A DNA stretch of 64,000 nucleotides from Globomyces pollinis-pini (Eukaryota; Chytridiomycota; Chytridiomycetes; Rhizophydiales; Globomycetaceae). Every line of letters begins with the position of its first letter. Position 1 is the stretch's first letter. Positions 21,337 to 34,514 of this stretch are shown here, piece after piece. Position numbers and translations under genes: made by a program. The notes beneath the pieces were generated by a model. That model searched no databases. It saw only the letters and a list, made by a program, of their open reading frames with translations, and was not told where the DNA came from. The stretch is taken from the NCBI GenBank assembly GCA_025399215.1, contig MU621119.1:42926-106925 (forward strand), written 5' to 3'.

Positions 21337-22153
21337 ATGAATTGGTTGATTCTATATTTTGCTTTTTTGACTCATGTTTCCGGATTCCATTATTATGCAG
21401 ATGCTTCAGAAGTAAAATGTTTTACTGAAGAGTTAAGTGTCGATGTCAGTATTGTTGGTACGGTTTCAAGATCATTAATATACCAGGTGCTTATAAAATG
21501 ACAGTCAGAGATTCAAATACTGGTCTCTATAATGAAGTAGAAGGTTCTTCAATGAAAATTGTCGTTCATGTAAATCTATACCCTTAAATATTAGTCTGTG
21601 GAAACAAATCATAATCTAGTAGATACTACAGGAATGAATAAAGGAACTTTTAGATTTACTGCTGCTGAAACTGGAATGCACAAGATTTGTATGACTCCTT
21701 TTGTTTCTGGTTGGGGAAGTTCCAAAACAGTATGACCTTTTAGTTTGATGATTAGAAAATATATATGGATATTCAATATGGACCAAATGATGAAGATGAA
21801 GCTGAAAAATCAGATAAAGGAGTTAAGAGTGCAGAATTTCAAAGTAAAACTATAAATTGATTTCATTGTTTTTAGATTTAAAAGGAATGACTGAAGTAAT
21901 TGATCGATTAATATCCGAGATACGAATGCATTTAAAATCACAAAAAGTAAAAATTAGTCAATTATTTATGAATAGGAAATTGAAGAAGGAGTTCGAGAAT
22001 TAAGTGAAGCTGTGAATTCACGTACGTATCAATTTACTTTAATTCAAATGATTATTCTTGGTATTTTTTTATTGAATTCATCAACAAGGTTTAACATGTG
22101 TATGGCAATTATCTCAATTAAAGACTTTTTTCCAAACTAAAAAGTTGGTTTAA
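21337..22153 (+). CDS. p24-alpha family cargo receptor, tandem copy 2
   Basis: Same architecture as the preceding gene: signal peptide MNWLILYFAFLTHVSG, mature FHYYADASEVKCFTEELS, GOLD-domain blocks NLVDTTGMNKGTFRFTAAE and HKICMTPFVSGW, coiled coil with EIEEGVRELSEAVNSRTYQF, membrane segment and tail TFFQTKKLV. Intron positions match copy 1. The coding sequence is close to copy 1 throughout, with 146 bases between them, indicating a fairly recent tandem duplication. Complete. Confidence 0.9.
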
Positions 22154-22211
22154 TGATTTGACTATAATAAAGTAACTAGTTGATTTCATTCTTTACAAAT
22201 TTTTACAAAAA

Positions 22212-23083
22212 ATGAGATTGGATTTCATTTTACTACAATTTCAATTAGTGTATGGATTTCAGTAAGAATAAAACAATCTCATTCAAAAAGTTATTATGTA
22301 GAATCTGGAAGAAAGAAATGCTTCACTGAAGATTTAAGTGTCGATACTGTCATTGTTGGTACTTTACAATATTTGATAGTAGGTGCGTATAGTATGAAAG
22401 TTGCTAAAGCAAATGAACCAAAAGTTTTTAAAGAATTGTTTGGCTCTAGTATGAAGATTACGGTTTTTGTAATTATTTTGATATTCATTCATCATAGTCG
22501 GAATCTTCACAACATTATTTGGTCGATACTACTGGAGTTGCTAAAGGAAAGTTTAGATTCACAGCTGCTGAAGGTGGGACTCATCAGATATGCATGTATA
22601 GAAATCAATTTTTGTTAAATTTAGAACACCAAACACAAATGATTTTAATGATGATACAGTACAGATTCATATCAATTAATCATTTAGAAAATCTTTTTTG
22701 ATTTAAAGTATGGTCAAAATGATGAGGATAATGTGGATACTACCATAGTGGATTCCGCTCTGAATGGTATGTTGTTTTTGGATTAATGGTTTCAACAGCT
22801 TTAAAAATGCGTGTACGAGGTATGAAAGACAGTATATCAGAAGTTCGAAATCACTTGCATGTACAATCGGTATACCTTTACTTTTGTATTTATTGTATCT
22901 AGACAGTTGAAGGAGAGATGCGAGAACTAAGTGAGACCATCAATACACATACTTATCGATTTACTCTGATCCAAATGTTTATCTTTGGTAACTGTTTTTA
23001 TCTCTAACATGTTTTCAGTATTGACCATTGTTTGGCAAATCAAAAGTCTCAAAGGGTTCTTTTTGTCTAAAAAGATAGTCTAA
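22212..23083 (+). CDS. p24-alpha family cargo receptor, tandem copy 3 (divergent)
   Basis: Third paralogue, more divergent: signal peptide MRLDFILLQFQLVYGF, SYYVESGRKKCFTEDLSVD, LVDTTGVAKGKFRFTAAEGG, HQIC, TVEGEMRELSETINTHTYRF and tail GFFLSKKIV (FFxxKK kept). It carries an extra 29-nt intron at 22596-22624 directly after the HQIC motif that copies 1 and 2 lack, followed by a usual-position intron at 22659-22687. The linker between them (TPNTNDFNDDT) has lost the PGW-type sequence of the other copies. Complete reading frame; probably functional with altered cargo choice. Confidence 0.87.
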
Positions 23084-23293
23084 TCAATAAATGACTATAT
23101 TAGAGTTATCTAGTTGTAAGTTCATCTGGAATCCATTCCATTCCTGAGTAGATCAACGTGTATGAGGGGGTGCAGATACATCAGCATACGTATATAGTGA
23201 GTCACCAATCAATGAACTTCAATGAGTCACTAGTCCATGAATATTTAAATTGAACCATAAAATTGTTACCCAAAAAATCAAAAATTAGGTTTG

Positions 23294-24512
23294 ATGTCCA
23301 ATGACTCTGTCAAGCACAAGGAACCTTCAGTGGAAACAAAAAACATGAATATAAATCGAGATATACTAGCAGATAATACAATGGCTTCATTTGTCAAATA
23401 CCTCAAAGAAAACAATTGCAAAAATATCATAGTGATGACTGGTTAGATGATCATCCATACTCATCTTTAGGCGCCGGAATTTCAACTAGTGCTGGAATAC
23501 CTGATTTCAGAACTCCTGGAACTGGTTTATATGACAATTTACAAAAGTATAACTTACCCTATCCACAAGCTATATTCGATATTGAATACTTTAAAAGAAA
23601 ACCAGAACCATTTTTTGAATTATCTAGAGAATTATTTCCTGGTAAATTTAAACCAACTCCATGTCATCATTTCATTAAACTTTTGGAAGATCAAAAATGG
23701 TTATTAAGAAATTATACACAAAATATTGATATGTTGGAAAGGTTGGCCAAGATCTCGGACAGTAAATTAGTGGAAGCTCATGGTATATGATTAAATAGTT
23801 TATCTATAGGATCTTTTCATAAAGCCAGATGTGTTGGGAAATTAAAAAGACTCGAGTTGAAACCAATATTATTAACTGATGTCGATGACTTGTCACAAAT
23901 TGTAAACAAGTTGACGATAACTGGAAACATTCCAGAGTCAGAAGATAAAGAAAAAATTAAAGATGATCCAAAACCAGATGAAGAAATTACAAAAGAGAAA
24001 GAATACACCAGTGACTCTGATTCTGATGATGATTATGAGTATATTGAAGGTTGTAATCAAGTGTATACAATCGATGAATTTAAAGCATTGATCAATCAAC
24101 AAACAATAGCTGAATGTGATAAATGTGCTGGATATATTAAACCAGATATTGTCTTTTTTGGAGAACAGTTGCCTAAACTATTTCATACCTTGACTCCAAG
24201 AGACTTTGCGAAATGTGATGCACTTATCGTTATGGGTAACATTACCTAATTGTTTTTTATAAGATAGGTACTAGTTTACAAGTAGCGCCATTTTGCAATC
24301 TCATTAGTTTGGTTGATGACAAAGTTCCTCGTCTTTTGATAAATCGAGAGAAATGTGGTGTACATGAATATGGGTTTGATTTTACAGGAAATCAACAACG
24401 ATTTCGTAGAGATGCAGTATTTTTAGGATCATGCGATGAAGGAGTGATTGAATTTTGTAAACTAATGGCATGGAATGATGAATTACAATCCTTAATCAAT
24501 GGATACGAGTGA
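23294..24512 (+). CDS. Class I sirtuin (SIRT2/HST2-like) with acidic insert in the zinc knuckle
   Basis: NAD-dependent protein deacetylase. Exons join across a 29-nt intron (23442-23470) to give [24 protein letters not shown], then [11 protein letters not shown] and catalytic His in [20 protein letters not shown], and [10 protein letters not shown] with LLINRE. Between the two cysteines expected to form the first CxxC (Cys codons at 23830-23832 and 24052-24054) lies a 73-residue acidic insert with a run of Asp/Ser/Glu; the second CxxC is intact (CDKC). Rossmann part is normal for HST2/SIRT2. No membrane or targeting sequence. The N-terminus before the fold is about 40 residues. Confidence 0.9.
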
Positions 24513-24562
24513 TATTGAATATACTCCCTTTATTTGAAATTCCTAATAAATCCCTACAACGT

Positions 24563-26141
24563 CTAATATTCCTCAACTGATTTTTTAACAGATTGCATAC
24601 CAGATTTTTCACTCTTTACAATACTTGACAACGCAATTTTTTTCATGAGTGATTGAAGACGATCAAGAGAAATTGTAGTCAATAGTTCATGAAAACCAAC
24701 AATAGTTCTTCTAACATGACCAAAAAAGTACGAAACTCTATCATCACCAAAAACAGTTGTTTGATTCATTGAACTCAAAACAACAAACACAATAATAAGT
24801 ATCAAATGAACTACAAGTGTGATGTTGAATTGAGCATCCAATGTAACAAAGAATTTAAATACATTGAAAATAGATTCTTCTGCACGAACTTTTCTACTAA
24901 CAAAATAAGGTAATCCAATCACAGGTGTAAGGTTGAATACAAAGATAAAGATAGTCCTAAAACATTATCAAGGTTGGAAAAAATACATACCAATAGTTGG
25001 CGTAAGAAGTCCAAAGGTACAAGGAATATAAAGGAATAATGGGTTCATAATCAGTTGCTGCTGCACAAAAGTAGAAATAATAACCTCCATAGAGTACCAA
25101 ATGAATAGCAATGATGGCAATAGTACAAATAATTTGAAATAGTTTTGATAATTTGAATAATTTCATTCTAATAATCTGATTACCAGTCAAAAGAACTGTA
25201 AAAATGCCCTCTAAACCATAGATACTATAATAGACAGTAGCAAAATAAACAGACGTGTTCCAATCGCGTATAGGAGTATACCAATAGAATATATGAAGGA
25301 TACGAAGTAAAATTCGAAATGAATTCAATAATCCTAAGAATAGATACATTCGATTCTTTTGAGCAATGAACTTACTGAAATAAGTCCAACATACTGCCAA
25401 TAAACAGGGGAAATAAAGTATATGGGTTACATGAGTCAATACATCTGAAATTGCCATTGTATTTGGAATTGTTTCTGCTAATGGATTATACATGATCCAA
25501 ATTCGTGAATTAGCTGCATTAGTGATTATTCTGGTTTTGCCTTCAAAAGTACCAATAATTGAACTGGATTGAATTGTTGAGGACGTGTCAAGTGGATAAA
25601 CTTCTACGATACCAGAACACTGTTTTTCACTATAAATTGCAAAGGTTCCATTTTTAAAACATCTATATACACCGTCTATGCATGAATTGTCAGTCAAGAA
25701 TAACATATGATTGAATAATGTTGGTGTGATGACTGCATCTACAGGTTGAATATCACAATATGATAATCCATTTGCATCTTTATGAATCAAAGAATCGAAA
25801 TTGGATTCATCTTCGATTAATGCTGGTAGTGAGCTTTGAAAATTGCCTGTCACTTCTAGATTTAAAGATGATACACAACATTGAGTATAGGTGGGTACAT
25901 ACAAGTTTCCACATACACCTAAAGGATTTGCTGATGCCATACTTTCGTATGTAACAGGCCATATTTCTCCCTCATCTGGTCCAAAGGCAGAAATGTCATT
26001 CACATTGAATACCACCAAAGAGTTTGGAGGACCTTCACAACGATATGAATTTCCCCAACGCGATTCCACAACTAGATTTGATTCTACAATTCTGCAGAGT
26101 AGTAGAAACGATAATTTAATATACCGACAATGTGGTATCAT
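24563..26141 (-). CDS. Orphan multi-pass membrane protein with Cys-rich ectodomain
   Basis: About 515 residues after a 34-nt intron near 24958-24991 that joins ...SYANYW to TIFIFVFNLTPVIG. Hydrophobic N-terminus (about residues 9-16) is a possible signal peptide, followed by about 200 residues with at least ten cysteines (e.g. GVCGNLYVPTYTQCCVSS, NSCIDGVYRCF). Then some six or seven membrane segments (HILYFPCLLAVCWTYF, YYSIYGLEGIFTVLL, IICTIAIIAIHLVLYG and others) and a basic cytoplasmic tail. The layout resembles a receptor with N-out ectodomain but no GPCR family motif is recognised. A possible extra 33-nt in-frame intron at the start would remove the signal peptide. Confidence 0.6.
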
Positions 26142-26314
26142 TTGAAGGAAAAATGAAAGGCGACGCGATTTTTTAAGATCATTCTATATGGACAATAAAA
26201 GACATAAGGGTGTCTCTATAACCATAAACCAAATACTGAATTAGATGAATATTTCATGTACGATTGAGAACGAATTTTTTTATTGTCATTTACCAATTAA
26301 ACCATAAATCATGT

Positions 26315-28328
<2,014 letters not shown>

Positions 28329-28373
28329 ATGATAGTCTTAATTAGAGATTTGGTGGGAAATAATAGAAGTGAT

Positions 28374-28404
28374 ACGTCAGAGACATCGGCGATATTTGAC
28401 GTGA
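28374..28404. promoter_or_regulatory. CRE-like half sites upstream of the kinase gene
   Basis: TACGTCA at 28374-28380 and TGACGTG at 28398-28404 lie 46-76 bases upstream of the kinase ATG. The rest of the 365-base spacer (28329-28693) has a triple AATGCG(T/C) run at about 28449-28476 and nothing else recognisable. The sites are one mismatch from the full CRE at 4699 and 4713. Confidence 0.4.
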
Positions 28405-28693
28405 TTTAATTCCTTGAGCGACTTGATTAAAAAACACCATGCGATTCTCAATGCGTTGAAATGCGTTAAAATGCGCTAGAATTATTGCAGCTTGTAGTGT
28501 CTCAATAAGGAAGGAAGTAACAAGGCAAGTTATCTGAAGTTCACAGGCCCAAAACATTCGTTTGCTGAAATGCAGATGAATTAAATCCAATTATTAAACT
28601 CAATCATACACAATATTTGAGAACACAATTGTACATTTTGTTTTTGTTTTACAGAACAGTTCAATTTTTGAGTAGCTTTATTTGGGATGGTTC

Positions 28694-30234
28694 TTAACCT
28701 TTCAAGTTTGAGTATCCAACACCCTGCAGTTTTCTTTTTTGAATCTGGTTAAATTGGAAGGCAGCACCAATGACTGGCAAAACAACAAATAAAGCCAACA
28801 TACCCACTCCAATTCCAGAAATCGTTGGTGGTTTTTTATCGACAATAGAGTTACGAAGAATGATAAAGATTCCACTTTTGACATAGTGATCTAAACCAAC
28901 ACAGAAAGCATATGACCCAATGAGAGCAGATCCAATTACAAAAATCCATTTCTCAATAACTTTTCCTCCTAATAAACCAACCAATATGAACGCAAAAAGC
29001 ACTCCAAGGCGTCCAGTATTTTCTAAAGAAGCTGCAACAGGTAAATTCAAAACAAAGGCTCCAACCACATACCCAATACTAGCACCTAGTATGTAGCATG
29101 CAAGACTTGTTAAACAAAGGGCAATACCACCACCAATTGCTCCAGCAACCAAAAAGGTAATAATCACAACCATAGATACATTTGATTCGGTCAAATGAAT
29201 CATTTGTTTTGATTGTAAGAATGCGATAACATGTAAAGCCAAAGATCCTAAGAATGAGTATTATATAGGGTTACCAAAGAGGAGAGATCCGATGATAAAT
29301 AACACAGGTTGGACTAACAAATGGCCTCCAAAGATAAGGAACAGACCAATAATCATACAAACACCAGTTACAACTGTAACAGTTAACTGATTTTGACTGT
29401 CAAATGAATGATCTAAATCCATGAGCATTAAACAACAATACCGTCTTTCTTTGTATCTGTACCATTTAGTGGAGCTGATTGGCCTTTCTTTTCAACTAAA
29501 TCCTCCACAACTTCCACAAACGCAGATTTCATCAAATTAAGAAACTCTGGTGATGGTTTATTGACGGATTCGGCAGGTCCTTGTTTGAATTCTTCAACTG
29601 TGATTTCACTAGATTGTTTCTTTGATGATAATACAGTTTCATCGTCGTTTTCATCAAAATCACCATCATAGTCTAAAACTTGACCATCGCCGCCTTCTTC
29701 TCCAGCATCTTCAATGTATGCTGATTCATCTTCATCGGTAGCATCATCAATATAGGTAGAATCATCATCTTCATCCAGGTCTGCATGATCAATATATTCA
29801 GATTCATCTTGGTCGTCCTTTTCCGTAGCATCATCCCCATATAATTCAGAATCTTCAAATTCCTTGTCTTCATTATCAGCATCGTATTCTTCTTCTACGT
29901 CATCATCATTGTAGTATTCGTTTTCTTTTGTCTCTTTGGATTCCAGAGGTATTTCAACCTCATCATCACCTTCTGTTGATAGACTGAAGCTTTCATCATC
30001 GTCTTCATCACCTTGTGTTGATAGACTGGTGCTTTCATCTTCGTCCTCGTCGTCTTCTGCAGACATCAATTCATGGCCCTCTTCTTCTTCATCATCATCA
30101 AATTGCTGAAGATCATTTTGCTTTAGAGAATGGTGATTGGAAGAGTATTTGCTGACATGTTTTGAATCAGCTTCAATTGCATATGCAAATGTAGCTGAAG
30201 TCAATAACAATACGTTTATCCAATTGAATTTCAT
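28694..30234 (-). CDS. TMEM198/DUF4203-type seven-pass membrane protein with long acidic ectodomain
   Basis: Signal peptide MKFNWINVLLLTSATFAYA, then about 240 residues extremely rich in Asp/Glu/Ser (repeats such as DDDDSTYIDDATDEDESAYI), then about 230 residues with seven hydrophobic segments rich in Gly (SLACYILGASIGYVVGAFVL, LLGGKVIEKWIFVIGSALIG) in the TMEM198/DUF4203 pattern. The two halves look like separate ORFs overlapping at TAATG, but a 29-nt GT-AG intron at 29413-29441 joins them in frame (..TKKDDHSFDSQNQ). A second short intron lies at 29247-29273. Function unknown; the acidic lumenal or extracellular part could bind cations. Confidence 0.65.
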
Positions 30235-30439
30235 TAAGGAAAATATTTAAAATTCAGTTATTTATATGTAATCGTTGGCGGAGTTGTGTGGTTGACGCCT
30301 GGCGAAGTCTTCCAGCCGACAAGTCTGAGTGCAAATTACCGCTAAACAATATACTAGTTCCATTTAATAAATTGCATTTCAAGTGCAAGTGTTATTCAAA
30401 TCCAATTATTAAAATGAGTTAATTAAACAATGTTATTCT

Positions 30440-31612
30440 TTATTTCAATAGATTAGCGATTTCTTGACTCTCCCAGTTGTTGGATTTTAACAGATGACTT
30501 AAACTAGGAACAATATCACGATCAACCAGCAACAAATGGACATCACCATCCATTCGGTCATTGATTTCAAGATGTATATTTTTGGTGATGATCCAGTCCT
30601 TCTTTAACTTTTCAAATAACCTGTTTTTAAACATATCACCTTGTATTTTTGTGGAATTTTTCAGAATGGTTTGATAAGTTTGTAATTGTTGTGGTGGAAT
30701 GACCAACTTTTGTACAATACTATCCGAACCAGGATATCCAGAATTAATCTTTGATATATCATCTAAATCTACGTTACAGTTTTTGGAATAAAACTCTTCA
30801 AGTGATTGTTTGAGTGGGATATCAAGTTGCTGATCCTCTTTGAATAAATCTGTATCTGCAACTTTTAAATTATTGAATTGATTAATTTGTTCTGATTCAT
30901 TTAATCCAATAAATTCTATTTTAGACAGTAATGGTCCAGGTTCCTCATTCTCTAAATACGATTTTGAAGTTTGAATACATGAGACTGTGTCCCAGGCTGG
31001 TAGCATACCAGTAGACTTTAGAATTGATATCCAATGTTCTGGCAATTCCATATGTATATCTAGTTGTTCTGTTTTTCCCTTGATTCTACCAGATGTGTAA
31101 TCAAACCAGTCTGAGAAATTTTCAACTTTTGGATATAATACAGGATCGTAGTAGGGAAAAAAGTCCTCCATCATCCCTAGATATTAAAAATACTCTATTT
31201 ATACATTGTCCATTTTCAACAGTATCATCAAAGATTAAGGAAACCTTTGCAGTTTCTCTAAAACCCATTGCAATCTCTTCATCTAACTGCTCCCATATCT
31301 CTGTCAATGCTAAACTGCCTTTCATATCAATTGGCCTAATCGTTTACCTTGAAACCTGAATTGAAATTTATTTGAAAATGGGATTTGAACTTTTGTAGGA
31401 CAATTGATCAAAGAAATTCCTAATATATGAATTCTAGTATTTGATTTTGGATGAATCCAAGGTTTTCGTAAACAGTGATCTAACCATTGCTGATTGACAT
31501 CATTGATTCTATTTATGAATTTTGGGGAAGGAAGTACACATGGCAGTTGAGAATTGTTTGATTGACTATTAGCCAGCATTGGCTTCAACTTCTTGAACAA
31601 TGAATTGAACAT
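30440..31612 (-). CDS. Conserved-looking protein of unknown function, possible mitochondrial presequence
   Basis: Three exons give one protein of about 370 residues. Exon 1 starts MFNSLFKKLKPMLANSQ (basic, amphipathic; mitochondrial import plausible) and has KPWIHPKSNTRIHILGISLIN. A 29-nt intron near 31318-31346 leads to SLALTEIWEQLDEEIAMGF, and a second of 28 nt near 31170-31197 leads to DFFPYYDPVLYPKVENFSDW. The C-terminal exon is mostly helical and polar. No membrane segment or domain recognised. Both introns restore frame exactly, so this is a real gene. It is divergent from the GGCT-like gene across a 609-base spacer. Confidence 0.6.
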
Positions 31613-32221
31613 TTAGGTGATTCAAATAGGTAATTCAATAGATTGAAATTTTAAAAATAAAAAAAATAAAAAGTTGGTGTATCTTGATACTGATAGATTT
31701 ACAAGGTATCAGCTCAATAGTAGTTACATTGAACTGTATATTTCAGCGTATGATTTGATAGAAATGTCAGTAATTTGTATATTAAATGAATTCCTCTGAT
31801 ACGTAGCAGTAATTTGATTCTTATCAAAGGACCATAAAATATTTAGAATTCAGACTTCAACTCCAATGACTCTTTAGGGTGGATAGAATCACAAACGGTT
31901 TCATTTTGTAACAAGAGTCACCATACAAACGAAACAATGTCATCATCCTTCATCATCTGACCGTGGATTGAACGGAAAGACCGACCCAATGGGTCCAACA
32001 ACAATGAACCCATACAAACTAACTTGATATTCTCACTCACTACTCACACTGTTTCTATCTATAAAAAAAATCAGTGATTTTGTGGTCAATTTGGTTTTTT
32101 ATTTGTTGTCGTTATTGCGTGATTCACAGCCAAATAGCGTGATGATGGCGTGCTTCACATCTTTCAGGCGTCAACATTTTATATAAAGGGGCAGTTGCTC
32201 AATAAATCTTCACTTAGAAAA
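31613..32221. promoter_or_regulatory. Divergent promoter region with TATA element
   Basis: 609 bases between two divergent genes. A TATATAAA element at 32180-32187 lies 35 bases before the GGCT-like ATG. The rest is AT-rich, with no ORF of note or clear repeat. Confidence 0.45.
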
Positions 32222-32938
32222 ATGCAACAAAACAATACTGATATTCATACCCAACACTATGTTTTCGGATACGGTTCTCTAATCAATGAACAATCTAGGA
32301 AACGTTGTATCAACTCTTCAAAATGTGCTATTCCTGTAAATGTAAAGAAATTTCAACGCTCGTGGTCTTACAGATGTCCTCGAAGAGATTATACCGCTGT
32401 TTGTGTTGAGAGAATGGAGGATGATAAATACTCAACAAATGGTGTTTTGATTCTTCTCACAGATCCACACAATGAACTCGCATCTCTTGATGAACGGGAA
32501 AAAAATTATGCTCGTGGAATGATACCCATCTCTGATATCACCAATCTTTCAAATGTACACTTGCCTGAAAACTCAATAGTTTGGGTTTATGAAATTCATA
32601 CAGAATTGGCTAAAAATTACTCTACGACTTCTCAACAGTGGATATTCCAGAAACATTCCGCTTCTCCTCTTTGCCCAATTCCACAAAGTTACATTGACTG
32701 TATCTTGTCTGGTTGTATGCAATTTGGAACAGATTTTGCTAAAGAATTCATTACCACCACCAAAGGTTGGTCAGCAGAATGTTGGATCAATGATCGCAAA
32801 TATTGTGCTGGTACTAGAAAGTATATCATCCGAAAGGACCTTGGTGAAAAGAGTTTGTGTGACTTGTCGGTCAAAAACGTCGATAATCTATTGGCCAATA
32901 CTCTTCCAACCGAATTTACCCATAAATTAGAAATTTAA
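32222..32938 (+). CDS. Gamma-glutamylcyclotransferase-fold protein (AIG2/GGCT-like)
   Basis: Intronless 238-codon gene. The fold signature YVFGYGSLINEQSRKR (substrate-loop YGSL) lies near the N-terminus, followed by strand blocks VNVKKFQRSWSYRC, STNGVLILLTD and the likely catalytic Glu in ASLDEREKNYARG. A C-terminal helical extension (about residues 140-238, including TTKGWSAECWINDRKY) is longer than in minimal GGCTs. Members act on gamma-glutamyl or related amide substrates such as glutathione products; the exact substrate cannot be read. Start is the first true ATG (32222), downstream of the TATA element; an in-frame GTG extension to 32150 is not supported. Confidence 0.75.
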   Translation: MQQNNTDIHTQHYVFGYGSLINEQSRKRCINSSKCAIPVNVKKFQRSWSYRCPRRDYTAVCVERMEDDKYSTNGVLILLTDPHNELASLDEREKNYARGMIPISDITNLSNVHLPENSIVWVYEIHTELAKNYSTTSQQWIFQKHSASPLCPIPQSYIDCILSGCMQFGTDFAKEFITTTKGWSAECWINDRKYCAGTRKYIIRKDLGEKSLCDLSVKNVDNLLANTLPTEFTHKLEI

Positions 32939-33172
32939 TATCATTATACCCCTTCATATATAGTTAGTTGATTCAATACATATTTTTACATCTCCAATTT
33001 TATTCTATATTGTTGAGTTATATACACTAGTCTCAAATGCACTGGATAACCGTATCAATTCAAGTAATCATTTGAATGTAAATGGAAAATGTTCAGAAAC
33101 GGAAAGTTAAACAAAAGTGAAGTGGGAAAGTTTATCATATAATCACTATATTTAAGATATAATATCTGGTAA

Positions 33173-34317
33173 TCAAGCAAACGATTTTGCATCGACACCA
33201 ATGGCTTCGCAAGTAGTAACAAACTTTGGTAGATCCTAACTGTTAAACCATCAATCTATACCTGTCTTCTTAAATATTTCAAAATGGCTCTTTGTTTGGA
33301 TTCTAATGTTTGAAGTCGACGCTTGGTAGATTTATCTTTTGGATTTTTCTCCAAGTGATCTTTTACAGCATTAATCTTTACCATCATAATGGCAGCTAAA
33401 CACAATTAAAACAGAATCATAAAATATATAATTGAATGTAAGTTAATGAAGGCAGTATGTGAATGAATGTACCTTGTACTTCTGATGATCCGGTATCTTG
33501 TGGATTCCTTTGAAATATTTCCATTACTCTTGTTTTGTTAAAGTTTGCTATACCCTTTGCACTTGCATTTTCAATTGATAAAATTCTAGTGTAAACATAA
33601 TCGTTATTGATACCTTCGAATCATTTCTGCTTTTTGTGTATCCATATCCAATGCAGAGACTAATGGGTCTTTCAAAGCCATTGGGGTGCTTTTCAAGACA
33701 AATTCAATTTCACTTGGTACAATTCCATGTTGATAGTATGGCCCTTCAGCAGTTTTGACTTCTAGTTCTGGATAGTCTGTTAATGGATGAATCTTTGGAA
33801 TTGCATTTTCCTCCAATTTTAATGTATTCAAAAAAGAAGAAGTTGGAATAGTTTTGTTTTGGGAAATATGACCCATTTTGATTGAACCTTTTGACTTTGT
33901 AGTCATCTCCTTTTTCAATGGTGTAGCATCTGTCGATAAATTTAATCGTCTAAGTGATTCTTCCAAGTTTCCTGGAACTATAGGAGCAGGGACTTTATTC
34001 GGAGCAGCCAAGAATGGTTCGATTTTAATTGGAAGTTTTACAGGAGGAGGAGGTTGAGTAGGTTTTGATGGAGACCTTCTTTCCGAATATGGTGATTGAC
34101 GTTTCTCTCTACCCAATACTTTATATTTCTCACCCACTTTTGATTTGATTGATTCAATTTTCTTCAAATTCTTTGCATGTGCAGAACGAGATATTCTTGT
34201 TGGTAGAGCAGGATATCGTCCGAAATTTGTCTTTGAAGTATGAAATCCTGCAATGAATTGTTTTATCGGATTCCGTTGACTTTGTGGTAAAATCCAACGA
34301 ACAGTTTGGGATTGCAT
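33173..34317 (-). CDS. MRPS28: Mitochondrial ribosomal protein uS15m
   Basis: Small-subunit mitoribosomal protein. The S15 core is spread over several short exons: NPQDTGSSEVQAAIMMVKI, NAVKDHLEKNPKDKSTKRRL and LESKQRAILKYLKKTDLPKF, matching the bacterial S15 pattern. It is preceded by a long N-terminal extension of about 240 residues with an import-type presequence (MQSQTVRWILPQSQRNP), Pro-rich and low complexity, as fungal uS15m often has. Start chosen at MQSQ (34317), since the upstream ATG at 34374 adds a non-presequence-like stretch; either is possible. Stop TGA at 33173. Confidence 0.85.
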
Positions 34318-34514
34318 TTTGTTGAAAAAAAAATTTGAGATTCCTTCACATTGCAAAAACAAGGTTGAATCCATTATGATACGACCACAAACAGACGGAT
34401 GTGATTTGAATACTTTAAAAGTGTCACTAGCACTGATTGATTATTTACGTGATTATTTTATCGGTATTCAGAAGTGAACAAATGATACACGTACTCACTT
34501 TGAATCAAGTCACT

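Noticed and set aside
29428..30234. Separate secreted acidic 268-residue protein overlapping a second gene at TAATG
   Set aside because: A 29-nt GT-AG intron removes the stop and joins both parts in frame, so one gene is simpler than a eukaryotic operon.
32150..32221. In-frame GTG extension of the GGCT-like protein
   Set aside because: Not an ATG, and a TATA element lies inside it; the first ATG at 32222 starts just before the conserved fold.
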